Part shown: positions 1-9,852 of the stretch, one piece after another
Layout: every line of letters starts with the position of its first letter
Numbering within the stretch: the first letter of the stretch is position 1
Origin: Synaphobranchus kaupii
Lineage: Eukaryota > Chordata > Actinopteri > Anguilliformes > Synaphobranchidae
Direction: 5' to 3'
Length of the DNA stretch: 64,000 bases
Assembly (NCBI GenBank): GCA_029718625.1
Contig: CM056387.1
Location: 32,868,105 to 32,932,104, forward strand
Program-made: the position numbers and the translations under genes
The notes under the pieces: model-generated
Database searches by the model: none
Seen by the model: the letters and a program-made list of their open reading frames with translations, nothing else
Told to the model about the DNA's origin: nothing

Positions 1-388
1 GGAGGAGAATCCAGCTCCATATTTGGGAGCGCTCCAACCATGATAGACATGCAGCACAAACTGAGGAGCTCCACCTGGAACCTGCTTGTACCACCGAGCT
101 CCACTATCAGTCACAGTCCCGAGGTTACAGTCCATAGTGGCCATATCTCCTTTACTCACTGTCAGAACAGGAGGCTTCTGTGTCACCACTGTCACTCCAC
201 TCACACCTGGGAAATAAGAGGCTTTTTTGAGATTATTAAAATCACATATAATCACATATTGACAATATGAATATAATTAAGCAATATTGAAAGTTAAATA
301 AATTTTATATTTTAGATGGTTGTCTGCAACATGCAAGGTGTTTCTTACATGAGAGCACAGCGATGAGAGTGCAGAGTGTCCCCAGCAT
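1..388 (-). CDS. IgL variable segment V1, 3' end cut by window edge
   Basis: Immunoglobulin light-chain V gene read on the minus strand. The leader exon is 349-388 (ATG at 386-388, 13 codons plus one base, donor GTAAG at 344-348). The V exon starts at 206 after a CCCAG acceptor and runs off the window at base 1. The phase-1 join restores Cys-Val-Ser-Gly before the mature VTVVTQKPPVLTV start. Visible hallmarks are the first Cys (TMDC) and WYKQ in framework 2. Framework 3, CDR3 and the RSS lie outside the window. CDR1 and CDR2 (TDSGARW, HGWSAPKYGAG) are closest to V7 at 31.4 kb, and both are followed by the same LINE fragment, so V1 and V7 are products of block duplication. A TATA-like box at about 479-485 and an inverted CCAAT at 529-533 lie upstream. 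Function cannot be judged because the 3' half is missing. Confidence 0.85.
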
Positions 389-390
389 GT

Positions 391-860
391 TGTCAGTGTG
401 TGGTGTGAACGGCCCTTACTGTCCAGCTGAGAGATGAGCAGGTTGGAGTGTGAGGAGAGGAGAGGCTGCAGGACCCAGCTATAAGGGGCCGGTCAGGGAG
501 ATGCAGAGGGAGGAGCCTCTGCACTCAGCCAATCAAAGGTTTTGGGCAACAAAATACATTATTTTTCCTATAACAGTGTTGCTCATATGGCAAAATGGTT
601 GTCAGTTATAAATGAAAATAAGCAGGAACACATTTTACCAGCTATTTTATGTGGCTTTCAAGCAGGTTCACTTTTTTTTTTTTACATTTTCCCATTCATT
701 TTTGCCAATCTGCATTTTTTCTTCAACACCTTCATCATGATATAATGAATCTCACCTCAGAACAGCATATGACAATTACCTCTATGCAAGAATTATTGGA
801 TGATTTGATGCTATCCTCTGATGGTGGTAGTGTGATGTGATTATTGAGGAACTTGACTTC
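391..860. other. V1 upstream flank, no gene
   Basis: This holds the V1 promoter (TATA-like and CCAAT boxes, 479-533), then AT-rich non-coding sequence that reappears after V7 at about 31900-32370. I see no credible gene; short reading frames here are chance. Confidence 0.6.
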
Positions 861-864
861 AACT

Positions 865-1010
865 CCAAGCCTGGGTTCAATTTCAAGGCAGGAACCTGAC
901 TTGCTTCAATAAATATGCAGCTGTATAAATAGATTCCATGTAAAAAATAATGCAAGCTGTGTTAATAGCTCTGGATAATCATCCCTGCTGAATACCTCAG
1001 CATAAGGCTC
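865..1010 (+). repeat. SINE 3'-domain remnant
   Basis: The stretch has the tail typical of tRNA-derived fish SINEs: a cue like 'cttcaataaatatgcagctgtat', then 'gctctggataa' and 'tgctgaatacct'. The same remnant recurs at about 29370-29515, 32395-32530 and 41950-42075, always next to a V-block breakpoint or LINE fragment. The tRNA-like head is missing. Confidence 0.5.
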
Positions 1011-1029
1011 CCATGATGCAAGTCAAGTC

Positions 1030-2760
1030 ACTGGTTCTGAATTAGAGCCTGCAGCAGGCCATGGGGATGCTCCTGGTCCTGCTCTGGCCCCTGCTCCTGG
1101 TTCTGCTCAGGTTTTGCTTTCTGCAGCAGCTACTGCTGCAGCGCCTGTTTCAGCTCCAAGATCCACTCTTGCCAAGTGCTCTAGCTCGGCTGCTAGTGTG
1201 TGCACAGCCGAGCGCAGCCGATGATTTTTTGCTCTGAGCTCTGAGTGCTCCAGTCGTCCTTATCTCGGGTTAGTCCTAGCGAAGTGGTCTGGGTGTGGTC
1301 TGGGTAAGGTATTCTTTCATCTACGGCAGGAGCTTTGGGGGTGGAGTCAACGGAAGCCGATGTTCCGGGAGGGGCAGTGTCGGCAGAGGGAGGATCGCCA
1401 GAGCTGTTTTCTCCTGTGGCACCGGGGGTTGAAGCAGAGCCTTTGTTGCCCACAGCGGAGGGGGTGGGGCTCATGACAACGGTGGACCTGGAAACCCCCG
1501 CATCATGGGGGAACAGTCCTTTTTCAGAAGTGGATGAAGCGGCGGAGTGGGCGAGGCCTTTAGTGAGGAAGCGCACACTGTCAGGGACAATGGATGGTCC
1601 AAAGGCGAACAAGGCGTTGTGTCAGGTAACACTGTCCAACCGGTTTGAGACCCTGGAGGGGGAGGGGGATCAGGCTGGAACTGATTTGGAGATGGATGTG
1701 GGTTCACCATCCAGCCTTATTGAGGGTTGGGATGTGGAGGGGTTGGTGGAAGTCTTGGGGACGGTCCTCAGAGCTCTGCAGAGAGGAGGGAAATGGTTGA
1801 TAGAATGGCACCTCACTTTGTCACAAACGGGCAGGTGTTAGTCGGAGGGGATTTTAATGTTGAACTGGGCAGGGGCAGGCATGCCAGCGCTGGGTGTGTT
1901 AAAGACTTCATGGCGGGACATGCCCTGGTAGAAGGCGGGAAAGCTATATCACCTCGACTGGATGGACCAATGTGGTGCAATTCACGGGGGGTTGTTAGGA
2001 GGTTAGAGTACATCTTTTTTTCCGTACTGTGTGCGTTTTATTAGGTCAGGGCCTTTATGAGGAAGTACGGGGGTGGGGTGACTGCGGGTGCTTTTCTGGG
2101 TATCCCTCCAGGTGTTTGGTTGTCGGTGCAGTTAGAATGCCTAGATAATTGGCTAAAAGATTTCAATTGGCTGTGTCTACATCGGAGTTGACCAGTGTGG
2201 GATAAACATTACAGGCATGGGCTTGCATTGTCCCCATCATGTCCCAGGACATCATGTAATGCCGATAAAACCATCAGGCATGTAACGTGGGATTGCCCAT
2301 TTGCCGGGATGGTGTGGGCAAGGGCAGAGGGGGGGGGGGCTTTACTCTGACATGGGCAAGGTTGGAGAGGGGCATTGGTAGGGCAGTAGGAGATACAAGG
2401 TAAGGCTGTTATTATGGCTGATAATCCGCCTCTATAAGAAGGGTGTGAGAGACAAGGCAGGACTTTATTAAGTCCAATAGGGACTGGGGGGTAGAAGGAG
2501 TGGTGAGAAGAGTGGAAGGAGACTTGAGGGAGAGGATTAGGTGGTATGTAAAGAGATGGAGTCAACACGCCGCACAGGAGCGGTGGAAATGGGGTCTAGG
2601 TCTAGTGTTGGTGTTGCAGATCCCTGACTAACATGTATGGGTCAATGTATTTAGGGACCTGGAGCTCAAGGCTTTTTGAGATTATAATTTTGAGTGGGTT
2701 TGTATTGGCAAGCCAATTATTCTGTGATGTAATGTGTTTAAAATAAATGTGATTGCAGTC
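1030..2760 (+). mobile_element. Degenerate Tx1/L1-like LINE fragment, copy 1
   Basis: An internally deleted non-LTR retrotransposon. The 1335-1841 frame resembles the end of a Tx1-like ORF1, with a basic KRTLSGTMDG stretch and a TLSNRFETLEGE motif. It is followed by an endonuclease piece (GGDFNVELGRGR at about 1840-1880, then a broken RRLEYIF-like end near 2000). Near 2160-2330 there is the C-terminal zinc-finger end seen in such reverse transcriptases (a C...IRHV.WDCPF pattern). The catalytic RT domain is absent, so the copy cannot move itself. Clade assignment rests on motif resemblance only. Nearly the same composite occurs at 29.5-30.7 kb and 32.5-33.7 kb. Confidence 0.55.
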
Positions 2761-2769
2761 TGAAAGTGA

Positions 2770-3364
2770 GTGTGGTCACATTTTTATAGTTTGGTTCTTG
2801 ATTTCTTTCTGATTTCCATTTGTTTGCTGCTGCAGCCACTAAAGAAAAGGTGGGCGTGCATGGTTGTTTGGTAAGTGGAGATAAATGTCTCAGTGTACAG
2901 AATGTAAATTATATATATATTTGAAAAAAAAAATACAATCACTGTCTGAAGATGGAGGACCAGCATTTAGTCTAAAAGTCTCTGGAGCTGCTGATTCAGC
3001 ATGTGGTGGTGATGCTAAGAGGTGCAGACTAGGGGGTACATCCACACAGTTCAGAGTTACAGAGTGCTGTATCAGAATTATGTGCTTTCCCCTTCAATTA
3101 GCAGATAATCAAGGCCCTGAGATAAAGGTGTGTGGATTAGTTAGACAGTCAATGACTTAAATGAATCACTGGTGTCCATACACGCCGAAAACCAGCAGAC
3201 GCTGTGGCCCTCCAGAACGGGTTTCTGACCCCCGTGGTATAGGCCTTATGCTGTTAGTGACATGGTTGAGAAGTCCTGGCTCAGCTTGAGTGAATTCACA
3301 TCCTGCTCTGAGTGTGAACTTCTCTCCTTTCTGAAGCAGCTTTAAAGCAGAAGTGAAGCTCAGA
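2770..3364. other. V2 3' flank
   Basis: Non-coding sequence between the LINE fragment and the V2 RSS. It is duplicated at about 30760-31354 (before V7) and 42895-43316 (before V8), which marks it as part of the repeated V block. No gene seen. Confidence 0.6.
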
Positions 3365-3392
3365 GGTTTTTGTCATGATGTGAATCACTGTG
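3365..3392 (-). promoter_or_regulatory. V2 recombination signal, 12-bp spacer
   Basis: On the minus strand: heptamer CACAGTG (3386-3392) abutting the V end, a 12-bp spacer (3374-3385) and nonamer ACAAAAACC (3365-3373). Both elements match the RAG consensus well. Confidence 0.95.
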
Positions 3393-3895
3393 ATACGTAC
3401 TCTTTAGCAGAGTAATCCCATGTTTTACAGTAATACACTGCTGAGTCTCCTGCCTCCACATTTTTAATTATCACTCGATAATCTGATTTACTCTGATGAT
3501 TGGATGTGAAGCGGGTGGAGGAGAATCCAGCTCCATATGTGGGAGAGCTGCTGCCATGGTAGAAACGCAGTACATACTGAGGAACTCCACCTGGAACCTG
3601 CTTGTACCAGTGAGCATAGTGATCATTCACAGTCCCGAGGTTACAGTCCATAGTGGCCGTATCTCCTTTACTCACTGTCAGAACAGGAGGCTTCTGTGTC
3701 ACCACTGTCACTCCACTCACACCTGGGAAATAAGACGCTTTTGTGAGACAATTACTATCACATTTAAGTTGACTATGAATATAATTAAGCAACATTTGAA
3801 AGTTAAATCAATTTAATATTTTAGATGGTTGTCTGCACCATTAGGCTTTTCTTACATGAGAGCACAGTGATGAGAGTGCAGAGTGTCCCCAGCAT
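3393..3895 (-). CDS. IgL variable segment V2, intact
   Basis: Complete light-chain V gene. The leader exon is 3856-3895 (MLGTLCTLITVLS plus a split Cys codon) with a GTAAG donor. The V exon is 3393-3722 with a CCCAG acceptor. The mature domain begins VTVVTQKPPVLTV. The first Cys is at about residue 23, WYKQVPGGVPQ forms framework 2, and framework 3 ends in AGDSAVYYC followed by KTWDYSAKEYV. The open frame, splice sites and RSS are intact. Framework 3 and the CDR3 'TWD' resemble lambda-type V domains of other vertebrates. It lies downstream of C on the same strand, so it cannot form a coding joint by deletion with the J at 23.5 kb. It presumably serves a J beyond the left edge of the window. 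Confidence 0.92.
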
Positions 3896-3980
3896 GTTGT
3901 CAGTGTGTGGTGTGAACGGCCCTTACTGTCCAGCTGAGAGATGAGCAGGTTGGAGTGTGAGGAGAGGAGAGACTGCAGGA

Positions 3981-4040
3981 CCCAGCTATAAGGGGCCGGT
4001 CAGGGAGATGGAGAGGGAGGAGCTTCTGCAATCAGCCAAT
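3981..4040 (-). promoter_or_regulatory. V2 promoter core (TATA-like and CCAAT)
   Basis: On the minus strand an ATTGG (CCAAT on plus, 4036-4040) lies about 45 bp upstream of a CTTATAG TATA-like box (about 3986-3992), which lies about 90 bp from the leader ATG. The same pair occurs upstream of V1 (479-533), V3 (19101-19155), V4 (27016-27070), V5 (28155-28199), V7 (31986-32040), V8 (43879-43923) and V9 (48884-48938). No exact Ig octamer was seen between these boxes. Confidence 0.6.
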
Positions 4041-4044
4041 CAAA

Positions 4045-4498
4045 GTTTTCCAACAGAAGGGTTCAGGCAATCCGCTGATCTGAGCAGACTTCATTAAACA
4101 AGTCAAATTGGAGATCAGGCCTTTTGCATATTTGTGACAAGTTATTCAAGTGTTATTCAACCAATAGGAGTGTGTAAACATCCTGTAGCTTGAGTCAAAA
4201 CCACAGATGAGATGAAATATAGACATTCTGTTTCTGTGTTTATTTGTATTATTCATAAGAACATTGATCAGATCTATGCCATAGTTATTAAATAATATGT
4301 GTTAGCGTCAGGACTTTGACATTAATTAGTGAAAGCTTTGTTTGCCCTGGGTAATGCAGGCTTTCATCAGTGAATGTTCTTTCCAGCATTATAGAGACAC
4401 AAAGATTATGTACTGGATTGTTAGTGTAGCATAATGGTTAGGAAACTGGGCTTTTAACTCCAACATTGCAGGATGATTCCTATGCATGGCACTGCAAT
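4045..4498. repeat. V2 upstream flank ending in a SINE head
   Basis: AT-rich flank duplicated at about 27075-27525 (upstream of V4). From about 4424 it carries a tRNA-like SINE head ('gtgtagcataatggttaggaaactgggctt'). That SINE is split at 4498 by the Ty3/Gypsy insertion and continues at 18330. Confidence 0.55.
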
Positions 4499-4838
4499 TG
4501 TAGAGGGTGGGAAAATAGCCTCTATTTGAAGAAAAATAATTAAAAAAACTAACACCCCCTTATTTTTTTATTTGAATAACCAGCTACTTTATAAGTTAGC
4601 CTCTCCATATAGTCTCTGTAATAATAGAGTTTATTTCAATGTTGTTGTTACTCCTTGGCAGCAGGTGTCGCTGTAATACCAGGTCCAGTAAGAAACTCCG
4701 TGTTGATCACGTCGAGCGCAGAATAAACATGGCGTTCGAGTTGATCGCTCACTGACAATTATCGTCTGTTGGTTTAAAATGGGAAGAAGTAAATGATGAA
4801 CTCAAGGCACAGTCAAGTCAAGAGACAACGAATGTGGG

Positions 4839-5960
4839 ATGATATTGATAATGTTAATCCTACAATGGAATGCAAGGAGCCTTATTGCTAATGGGCAGGA
4901 TTTTAAGAAATTTATAGACAGTCGGAGGGAGAAACCGGACATTTTGTGTGTTCAGGAATCATGGCTGAAACCCCACTTAGACTTTGTTATGTATGGGTAT
5001 GAGGCAGTTAGGCGAGATAGGAAAGAGGGGGGAGGAGGGGGCTGTGTCACGTTTATTAAAAAAGGGACTCCTTATAGAGTACTGGGTATTGGAAAGGAAC
5101 TGGAGTATGTGGTAGTGGAAGTATGGGTGGGAAGGAAGGAATTAGTGATAGTGAATTATTATAACCCTTGCAAGAAAATAGAATTGAGCAAGCTTGAAGA
5201 AATAGAAGGGCAAAATAGAGCAAGTATTGTGTGGTGTGGGGACTTCAATGCACATAACACATTATGGGGGAGTGAGAAAACAGATGTTAATGGCCAGGAA
5301 ATAGAAGACCTGTTAGATGAGAGAAATTTAGTTTGCTTAAATGATGGAAATAAAACAAGAATAGACATTAACACAGGAAGGGAGTCAACGCTGGATCTTA
5401 CATTGGTATCAAATAACATTGCTCACATATGCGATTGGAAAGTGTACCAAGAGGGAACTATAGGTAGTGACCATTATCCAATTTTAAGTACGATAAACAT
5501 TAATGCAACAGTGACTGAAATAGACAGGGGAGGAAAATGGGTGTTTGGGAAAGCTGACTGGGAGAAGTTTAAGGAAGTAAGTGAAGAGTGTCTGAGCCAG
5601 ATTAATGTTGATATGACCATAGAAATCCTGGATAAAGAAATAGAAAAAGGTATTAGAGTAGCTGCAATGAGATCCATCCCTAAGAGTAAAGGCAGAATAA
5701 AGAGGAAGGCAGTACCATGGTGGGATGAGAACTGTAAAAAAGCTGTGAGAAACAGAAATAAGTTGTTTAAAATATTGAAAAGAACCCATAACTTTCAACA
5801 TATGATAGAGTACAAAAAAGCTCAGGCGGTGGTAAGGAGGACAATAAGGCAGGCAAAAAGGACATACTGGAGAAAGTTTTGCGATTCGATTGGGAACACA
5901 ACCCCAGTAGGAGAGGTGTGGGGGATGATCAGAAAAATGGGAGGGGACAGAAGGGAGTGA
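4839..5960 (+). CDS. LINE endonuclease domain (pol N-terminal part)
   Basis: A 373-residue frame with the exonuclease-endonuclease-phosphatase fold used by LINEs to nick target DNA. Motifs in order: LQWNARSL near the start, CVQESWL (catalytic Glu), WCGDFNAHN, STLDLTLVS and GSDHYPI (Ser-Asp-His). The C-terminal part, rich in Lys and Arg with WWDENCKKAVRNRN, is the usual linker to the RT. It ends at TGA 5958-5960. The following RT frame is in the same reading phase, so a single nonsense codon splits what was one pol polyprotein. The start is nominal because the 5' end of the element is truncated. Confidence 0.85.
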   Translation: MILIMLILQWNARSLIANGQDFKKFIDSRREKPDILCVQESWLKPHLDFVMYGYEAVRRDRKEGGGGGCVTFIKKGTPYRVLGIGKELEYVVVEVWVGRKELVIVNYYNPCKKIELSKLEEIEGQNRASIVWCGDFNAHNTLWGSEKTDVNGQEIEDLLDERNLVCLNDGNKTRIDINTGRESTLDLTLVSNNIAHICDWKVYQEGTIGSDHYPILSTININATVTEIDRGGKWVFGKADWEKFKEVSEECLSQINVDMTIEILDKEIEKGIRVAAMRSIPKSKGRIKRKAVPWWDENCKKAVRNRNKLFKILKRTHNFQHMIEYKKAQAVVRRTIRQAKRTYWRKFCDSIGNTTPVGEVWGMIRKMGGDRRE

Positions 5961-5969
5961 AGTTATCCA

Positions 5970-8600
5970 GTGTTAACAGATGGAAATGAAGTAGCAGTAA
6001 CTAATAAAGAAAAAGCTGAGTTATTGGCCAACACGTTTGTTAAGGTACACAGTTCAAATAATTTATCGGAGGAGGGAAGAAGGGGCAGGGAGAAAACAAA
6101 AGCTGAAAACATGGAGGTTGTAAGGAGAAAGGAAAACACTGGAGATGAACAGAGTGTGCCATTTACTTTGGGGGAGTTAAAAAGGGCGCTGGCTAAAGCT
6201 GGTATGACTGCACCAGGGAAGGATGAAATATGTTATGTGATGATAAAGAACTTAAGTGCAGAAAGTCTGAACAAATTGTTATTGCTGTATAACAAGGTGT
6301 GGGATGAAGGTAGAATACCTGAGAGTTGGAAGGAGGCAGTCATTGTTCCTATAAGGAAGCCAGGGAAAGATGCAAGCAAACCTACAAACTATAGACCAAT
6401 TGCATTAACTTCTAACATATGCAAACTGATGGAACGAATGGTAAATGAAAGATTGATATATTCTCTAGAGAAAGAGAATATAATTTCAGGGTGTCAAAGT
6501 GGATTTAGGAAAGGGAGGGGTACTTTGGATCCAATAGTATGTCTAGAAGATGAAATAAGGAAAGCACAAATTAATAAAGAAACAGTAGCAGCAGTTTTCT
6601 TTGATGTAGAAAAAGCATATGATATGTTATGGAAGGAGGGGCTGCTGATAAAGTTACATGCAATGGGAATTGGAGGTAAGGTTTTTAACTGGGTAAAGGA
6701 CTTTTTGAATAAAAGAACCATCCAGGTTAAGGTAGGAGCTGAAATGTCCAATAAATATGAGATTGAAAATGGGACACCGCAGGGGAGTGTGATAAGTCCT
6801 ATATTATTCTCTATTATGATAAATGACATATTTGGAAATGTATCAGTAAATATGGGAAGATCATTATTTGCAGATGATGGCGCTATGTGGAAAAGAGGTA
6901 GAAATTTGAACCACATAATTAGGAAATTACAAGAAGGAATAAATCAAGTTGAGATGTGGGGGAAGAAATGGGCCTTTAAGTTCTCAGTTGAAAAGACTAA
7001 AGTAATGTTCTTCACAAGAAAGAGGATTAGAGGAAACACTCATTTAAAAATATATGGAAACAATTTAGAGACAGTAGAATCATTTAGATTCTTAGGAGTG
7101 TATTTTGATTCCAGACTAACATGGAGGGAACACATTAAATGTATTATGGATAAATGTAAAAAAGTAATAAATGTGATGAGATGCCTTGTAGGCTTGGATT
7201 GGGGAGCTGATGTAGCAGCCTTAAAATATATATATGTAGCACTAATTCGATCAAGGCTGGACTATGGGAGTGTTGTGTATGGATCTGCAGCAAAAACTGC
7301 ACTTGCAGGATTAGATGTGATCCAGGCCCGGGCTCTCAGATTGTGCATAGGGGCAACAAGAACATCACCTGTGTGTGCCATACAAATTGAGACAGGAGAA
7401 ATGCCGCTGAATTTACGCAGGAAGCAGCTCAGAGTCAACTACTGGATGAATTTGAAGGGGCATGGAGATAACCACCCAACCAAAAAAGTACTACAGACCT
7501 GCTGGGAAAGGGAGGGTACAGTAAAATCAAGTTTTGGTTGGACAGGGGATGCAGCAGCAAGAGACCTGGGAGTGTATGGGATGGAGTTCTGCCCGACGGT
7601 GATGTGGCCTCCAACCCCTGTGTGGGAAATGGAGACACTGGTGGTAGATTTAGAGCTGCTTCAAGATAAGGCAAAGAAAAATGTAGATTTAGTACAAGAG
7701 TTTTATAGCTATACAGAAAGTAGATACACAGGGTATGTTCAGGTGTTTACGGACGGATCAAAAGATCCAATAACAGACAGCACTGGCTCTGCAGTTGCAG
7801 TTCCTAGCCACAGAGTTGCAGTATGCAAAAGGACATCAAACTCCTTAAGTGTATATACTGTGGAGTTGTATGCCATTTGGATGGCTTTAGAGTGGGTTGA
7901 GCAAGTCAAACCTCAAAGAGTTCTGATCTGTAGCGACTCAGCATCTGTTCTATACAGCCTAAAGCTAGGCACATCCAAAAAACGACAAGACCTACTATTT
8001 GAAGTAATAAGAATGCACTCGAGAGTAATAAGACAAGGCATTGTGATCACATTTATTTGGGTTCCTGCGCACACGGGCATTATGGGTAATGAGAGAGTGG
8101 ACAACCTAGCCAAACAAGCTGTTAAAAAAGAAAACATAGACACTATAATAAAACTTTCAAAATCAGAAGGAAAGGGTATTGCATGGAAGAAAATTAATGA
8201 AGAGTGGCAGCAACAATGGGATCAGGAGTTAAGAGGAAGACAGCTACATGCAATACAGAGTAGAGTGGGCACTGGGAGAAGCAGGGGAGGAAATAGAAGA
8301 GAGGAGGCAGTGATGACCAGACTAAGAATAGGACACAGCAACCTGAACGGGACTCTCCACATTATAGGGAAGCACCAAAATGGATTATGTGACCATTGTC
8401 AGACACCAGAAACAGTACAACATGTACTTGTTAACTGCAGAAAATACATAATAGAACGTAAGGACATGATGGAGGGAATGGAAAGAGCAGGACTAGCAGG
8501 AGGAGATGTAAAGGGCATACTGAAGTGTGGTGAAAGTGGACAAGGCAGGAAATGTTTGATCAGATATCTTAAGAGAACAGGACTAATAGGGAAAATATAG
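5970..8600 (+). CDS. LINE reverse transcriptase and RNase H (pol C-terminal part)
   Basis: An 876-residue frame in phase with the endonuclease frame upstream. RT motifs: NYRPIALTSNICKLMERMV, motif A FFDVEKAYD near residue 209, motif B GTPQGSVISPILF near 267, and catalytic FADD near 298. RNase H follows: VFTDGSK near 591, VELYAIWMALEW, SDSASVL near 655 and WVPAHTGIMGNERVDNLAKQA near 697. A CCHC-type zinc finger (CDHCQTPETVQHVLVNC, near 807) closes the protein. It would copy element RNA at the nicked target in the nucleus. All catalytic residues I could check are present; only the upstream stop breaks the polyprotein. Confidence 0.9.
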   Translation: MLTDGNEVAVTNKEKAELLANTFVKVHSSNNLSEEGRRGREKTKAENMEVVRRKENTGDEQSVPFTLGELKRALAKAGMTAPGKDEICYVMIKNLSAESLNKLLLLYNKVWDEGRIPESWKEAVIVPIRKPGKDASKPTNYRPIALTSNICKLMERMVNERLIYSLEKENIISGCQSGFRKGRGTLDPIVCLEDEIRKAQINKETVAAVFFDVEKAYDMLWKEGLLIKLHAMGIGGKVFNWVKDFLNKRTIQVKVGAEMSNKYEIENGTPQGSVISPILFSIMINDIFGNVSVNMGRSLFADDGAMWKRGRNLNHIIRKLQEGINQVEMWGKKWAFKFSVEKTKVMFFTRKRIRGNTHLKIYGNNLETVESFRFLGVYFDSRLTWREHIKCIMDKCKKVINVMRCLVGLDWGADVAALKYIYVALIRSRLDYGSVVYGSAAKTALAGLDVIQARALRLCIGATRTSPVCAIQIETGEMPLNLRRKQLRVNYWMNLKGHGDNHPTKKVLQTCWEREGTVKSSFGWTGDAAARDLGVYGMEFCPTVMWPPTPVWEMETLVVDLELLQDKAKKNVDLVQEFYSYTESRYTGYVQVFTDGSKDPITDSTGSAVAVPSHRVAVCKRTSNSLSVYTVELYAIWMALEWVEQVKPQRVLICSDSASVLYSLKLGTSKKRQDLLFEVIRMHSRVIRQGIVITFIWVPAHTGIMGNERVDNLAKQAVKKENIDTIIKLSKSEGKGIAWKKINEEWQQQWDQELRGRQLHAIQSRVGTGRSRGGNRREEAVMTRLRIGHSNLNGTLHIIGKHQNGLCDHCQTPETVQHVLVNCRKYIIERKDMMEGMERAGLAGGDVKGILKCGESGQGRKCLIRYLKRTGLIGKI

Positions 8601-9722
8601 CAAACCGGACAATGTAGGAGTTAACTAACTCCTGAAGATGGCAGTAGTGCAACACTAAGGATGCAAGCTGCCGTAAAACCCCAAAGAAGAAGAAGAAGAA
8701 GAATTATCGTCTGTTTCTTACTGCTCCGCAGGTATGTAAAATGTGGTATAAAACAATTTAGAGTGGGTTCACATACTACCTAAATGTTAGCTAAGCATTT
8801 GGCCAGGCTTGTAGGTGATACAAAATGCGCAAAGACCGAGTTTGGACTTTGTTTGGCGTCGAGTGTATTTTCGCGATAGCGTGAGCAACTTAGCCTCTAT
8901 TGTTTTTACTGCTGTGTTAGCTAGAAATGACTAAGGTGAAACAGTGAATGGAAAAGTCTAGCTACCTGGTTGTTTTATTCACTTTCTGAAGATAACAATA
9001 TTTATATAACAACAGGAGAGTAACAATCACACAGTGTGAGGGAAAAGTATTTAGTTGAGTCATGAATTATTCTGTCAGTGAAATGAATGTGAATTGGTGA
9101 TAGCTTGTGGTGCTGTAATTCCAATAATGGCCACCACCAGGTTAACCTCTATTGGATAATGTAAATGGACTGAAGTGGTTTTAGAGAGAAGGGAAATATA
9201 GGTAAAGATGTTTTATTGTCATTTAATTGTTTTGTTTATTAATTTCAATGCATTTGACATGGCAGTTATGCAATTTAGTTGTTTTCTTTCATTATTTTAA
9301 TGCATTTGACATTACAGTTATGCAATTAAACTGTTTTCCTCATTATTTTAATGAATTTTACATTAAAATAATACAGTAGTCTTACACTTAAGGTAATTAT
9401 TAGTGCCAAGATACTAGTTGTTGAAACAACTTATGTACAGTCAGAAAAGTAAACCATATTGTTAAAAGTGAAAGTAAGTTTGAACGTAAAGGGAGATGTA
9501 CACTAAATGTGACTGAACTATGACAGTACAGAAGACAGCATCTGTTGAAGGGCATGTACTGTATGTTATGTTGATTACGTCAAGCGCAGAATAAACATGG
9601 CGTTCGAGTTGATCGCACACTGACAATTATCGTCTGTTTCTTACTGCTCCGCAGTACATCCAGGACTGCGTAGCGAATTAGCTACTGGCCCAGGCACCCC
9701 TAGGTCTGAGGCCGGTAACAAT

Positions 9723-9741
9723 TGGGGGCTCGTCCCGGGAT
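9723..9741 (+). promoter_or_regulatory. Primer binding site, tRNA-Pro-like
   Basis: Three bases past the 5' LTR the sequence TGGGGGCTCGTCCCGGGAT matches the 18-base tRNA-Pro primer site of many retroelements with one extra C. It would prime minus-strand DNA synthesis. Confidence 0.65.
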
Positions 9742-9852
9742 CCTCTGAGGACGCCAGAACGGCAACAGTGACATCCTGTTTCCAGAGCTTCAGGGAAGAC
9801 TGCCCTCCACAGCGTCATCCAGAGAGCCACGGCTTCAGGGAGTACAGTCACG

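Larger units (their letters stand above)
4757..8715 (+). mobile_element. I/Nimb-like LINE inserted in the 5' LTR
   Basis: The element body is about 4771-8701, flanked by a perfect 14-bp target duplication AATTATCGTCTGTT (4757-4770 and 8702-8715). It ends in a short GAA repeat (about 8686-8701). It encodes an apurinic-type endonuclease, a reverse transcriptase and an RNase H. The RNase H places it in the I group, and the overall look is like the fish Nimb family (clade is inference). Little seems to precede the endonuclease, so ORF1 is lacking and the copy is 5'-truncated. Confidence 0.88.
4499..9720 (+). repeat. 5' LTR of the Ty3/Gypsy element, split by a LINE
   Basis: The LTR parts are 4499-4770 and 8716-9720, about 1277 bp without the nested LINE, matching the 1276-bp 3' LTR. 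It starts TGTAGAGGGTGGG and ends GGTAACA. It contains two copies of a ~85-bp segment with an AATAAA poly(A) signal (near 4703 and near 9570). Confidence 0.92.

Noticed and set aside
3496..3816. Plus-strand open frames opposite each V exon (with SPEVTVHSG, RRLLCHHCHSTHTW)
   Set aside because: They recur only because the V exon is duplicated; they are antisense translations of framework 1 and 2.
4118..4130. Ig octamer near V2 (TTTTGCAT)
   Set aside because: One mismatch, more than 130 bp from the TATA-like box, and not conserved at other V genes (TTTTGCAC near V4).
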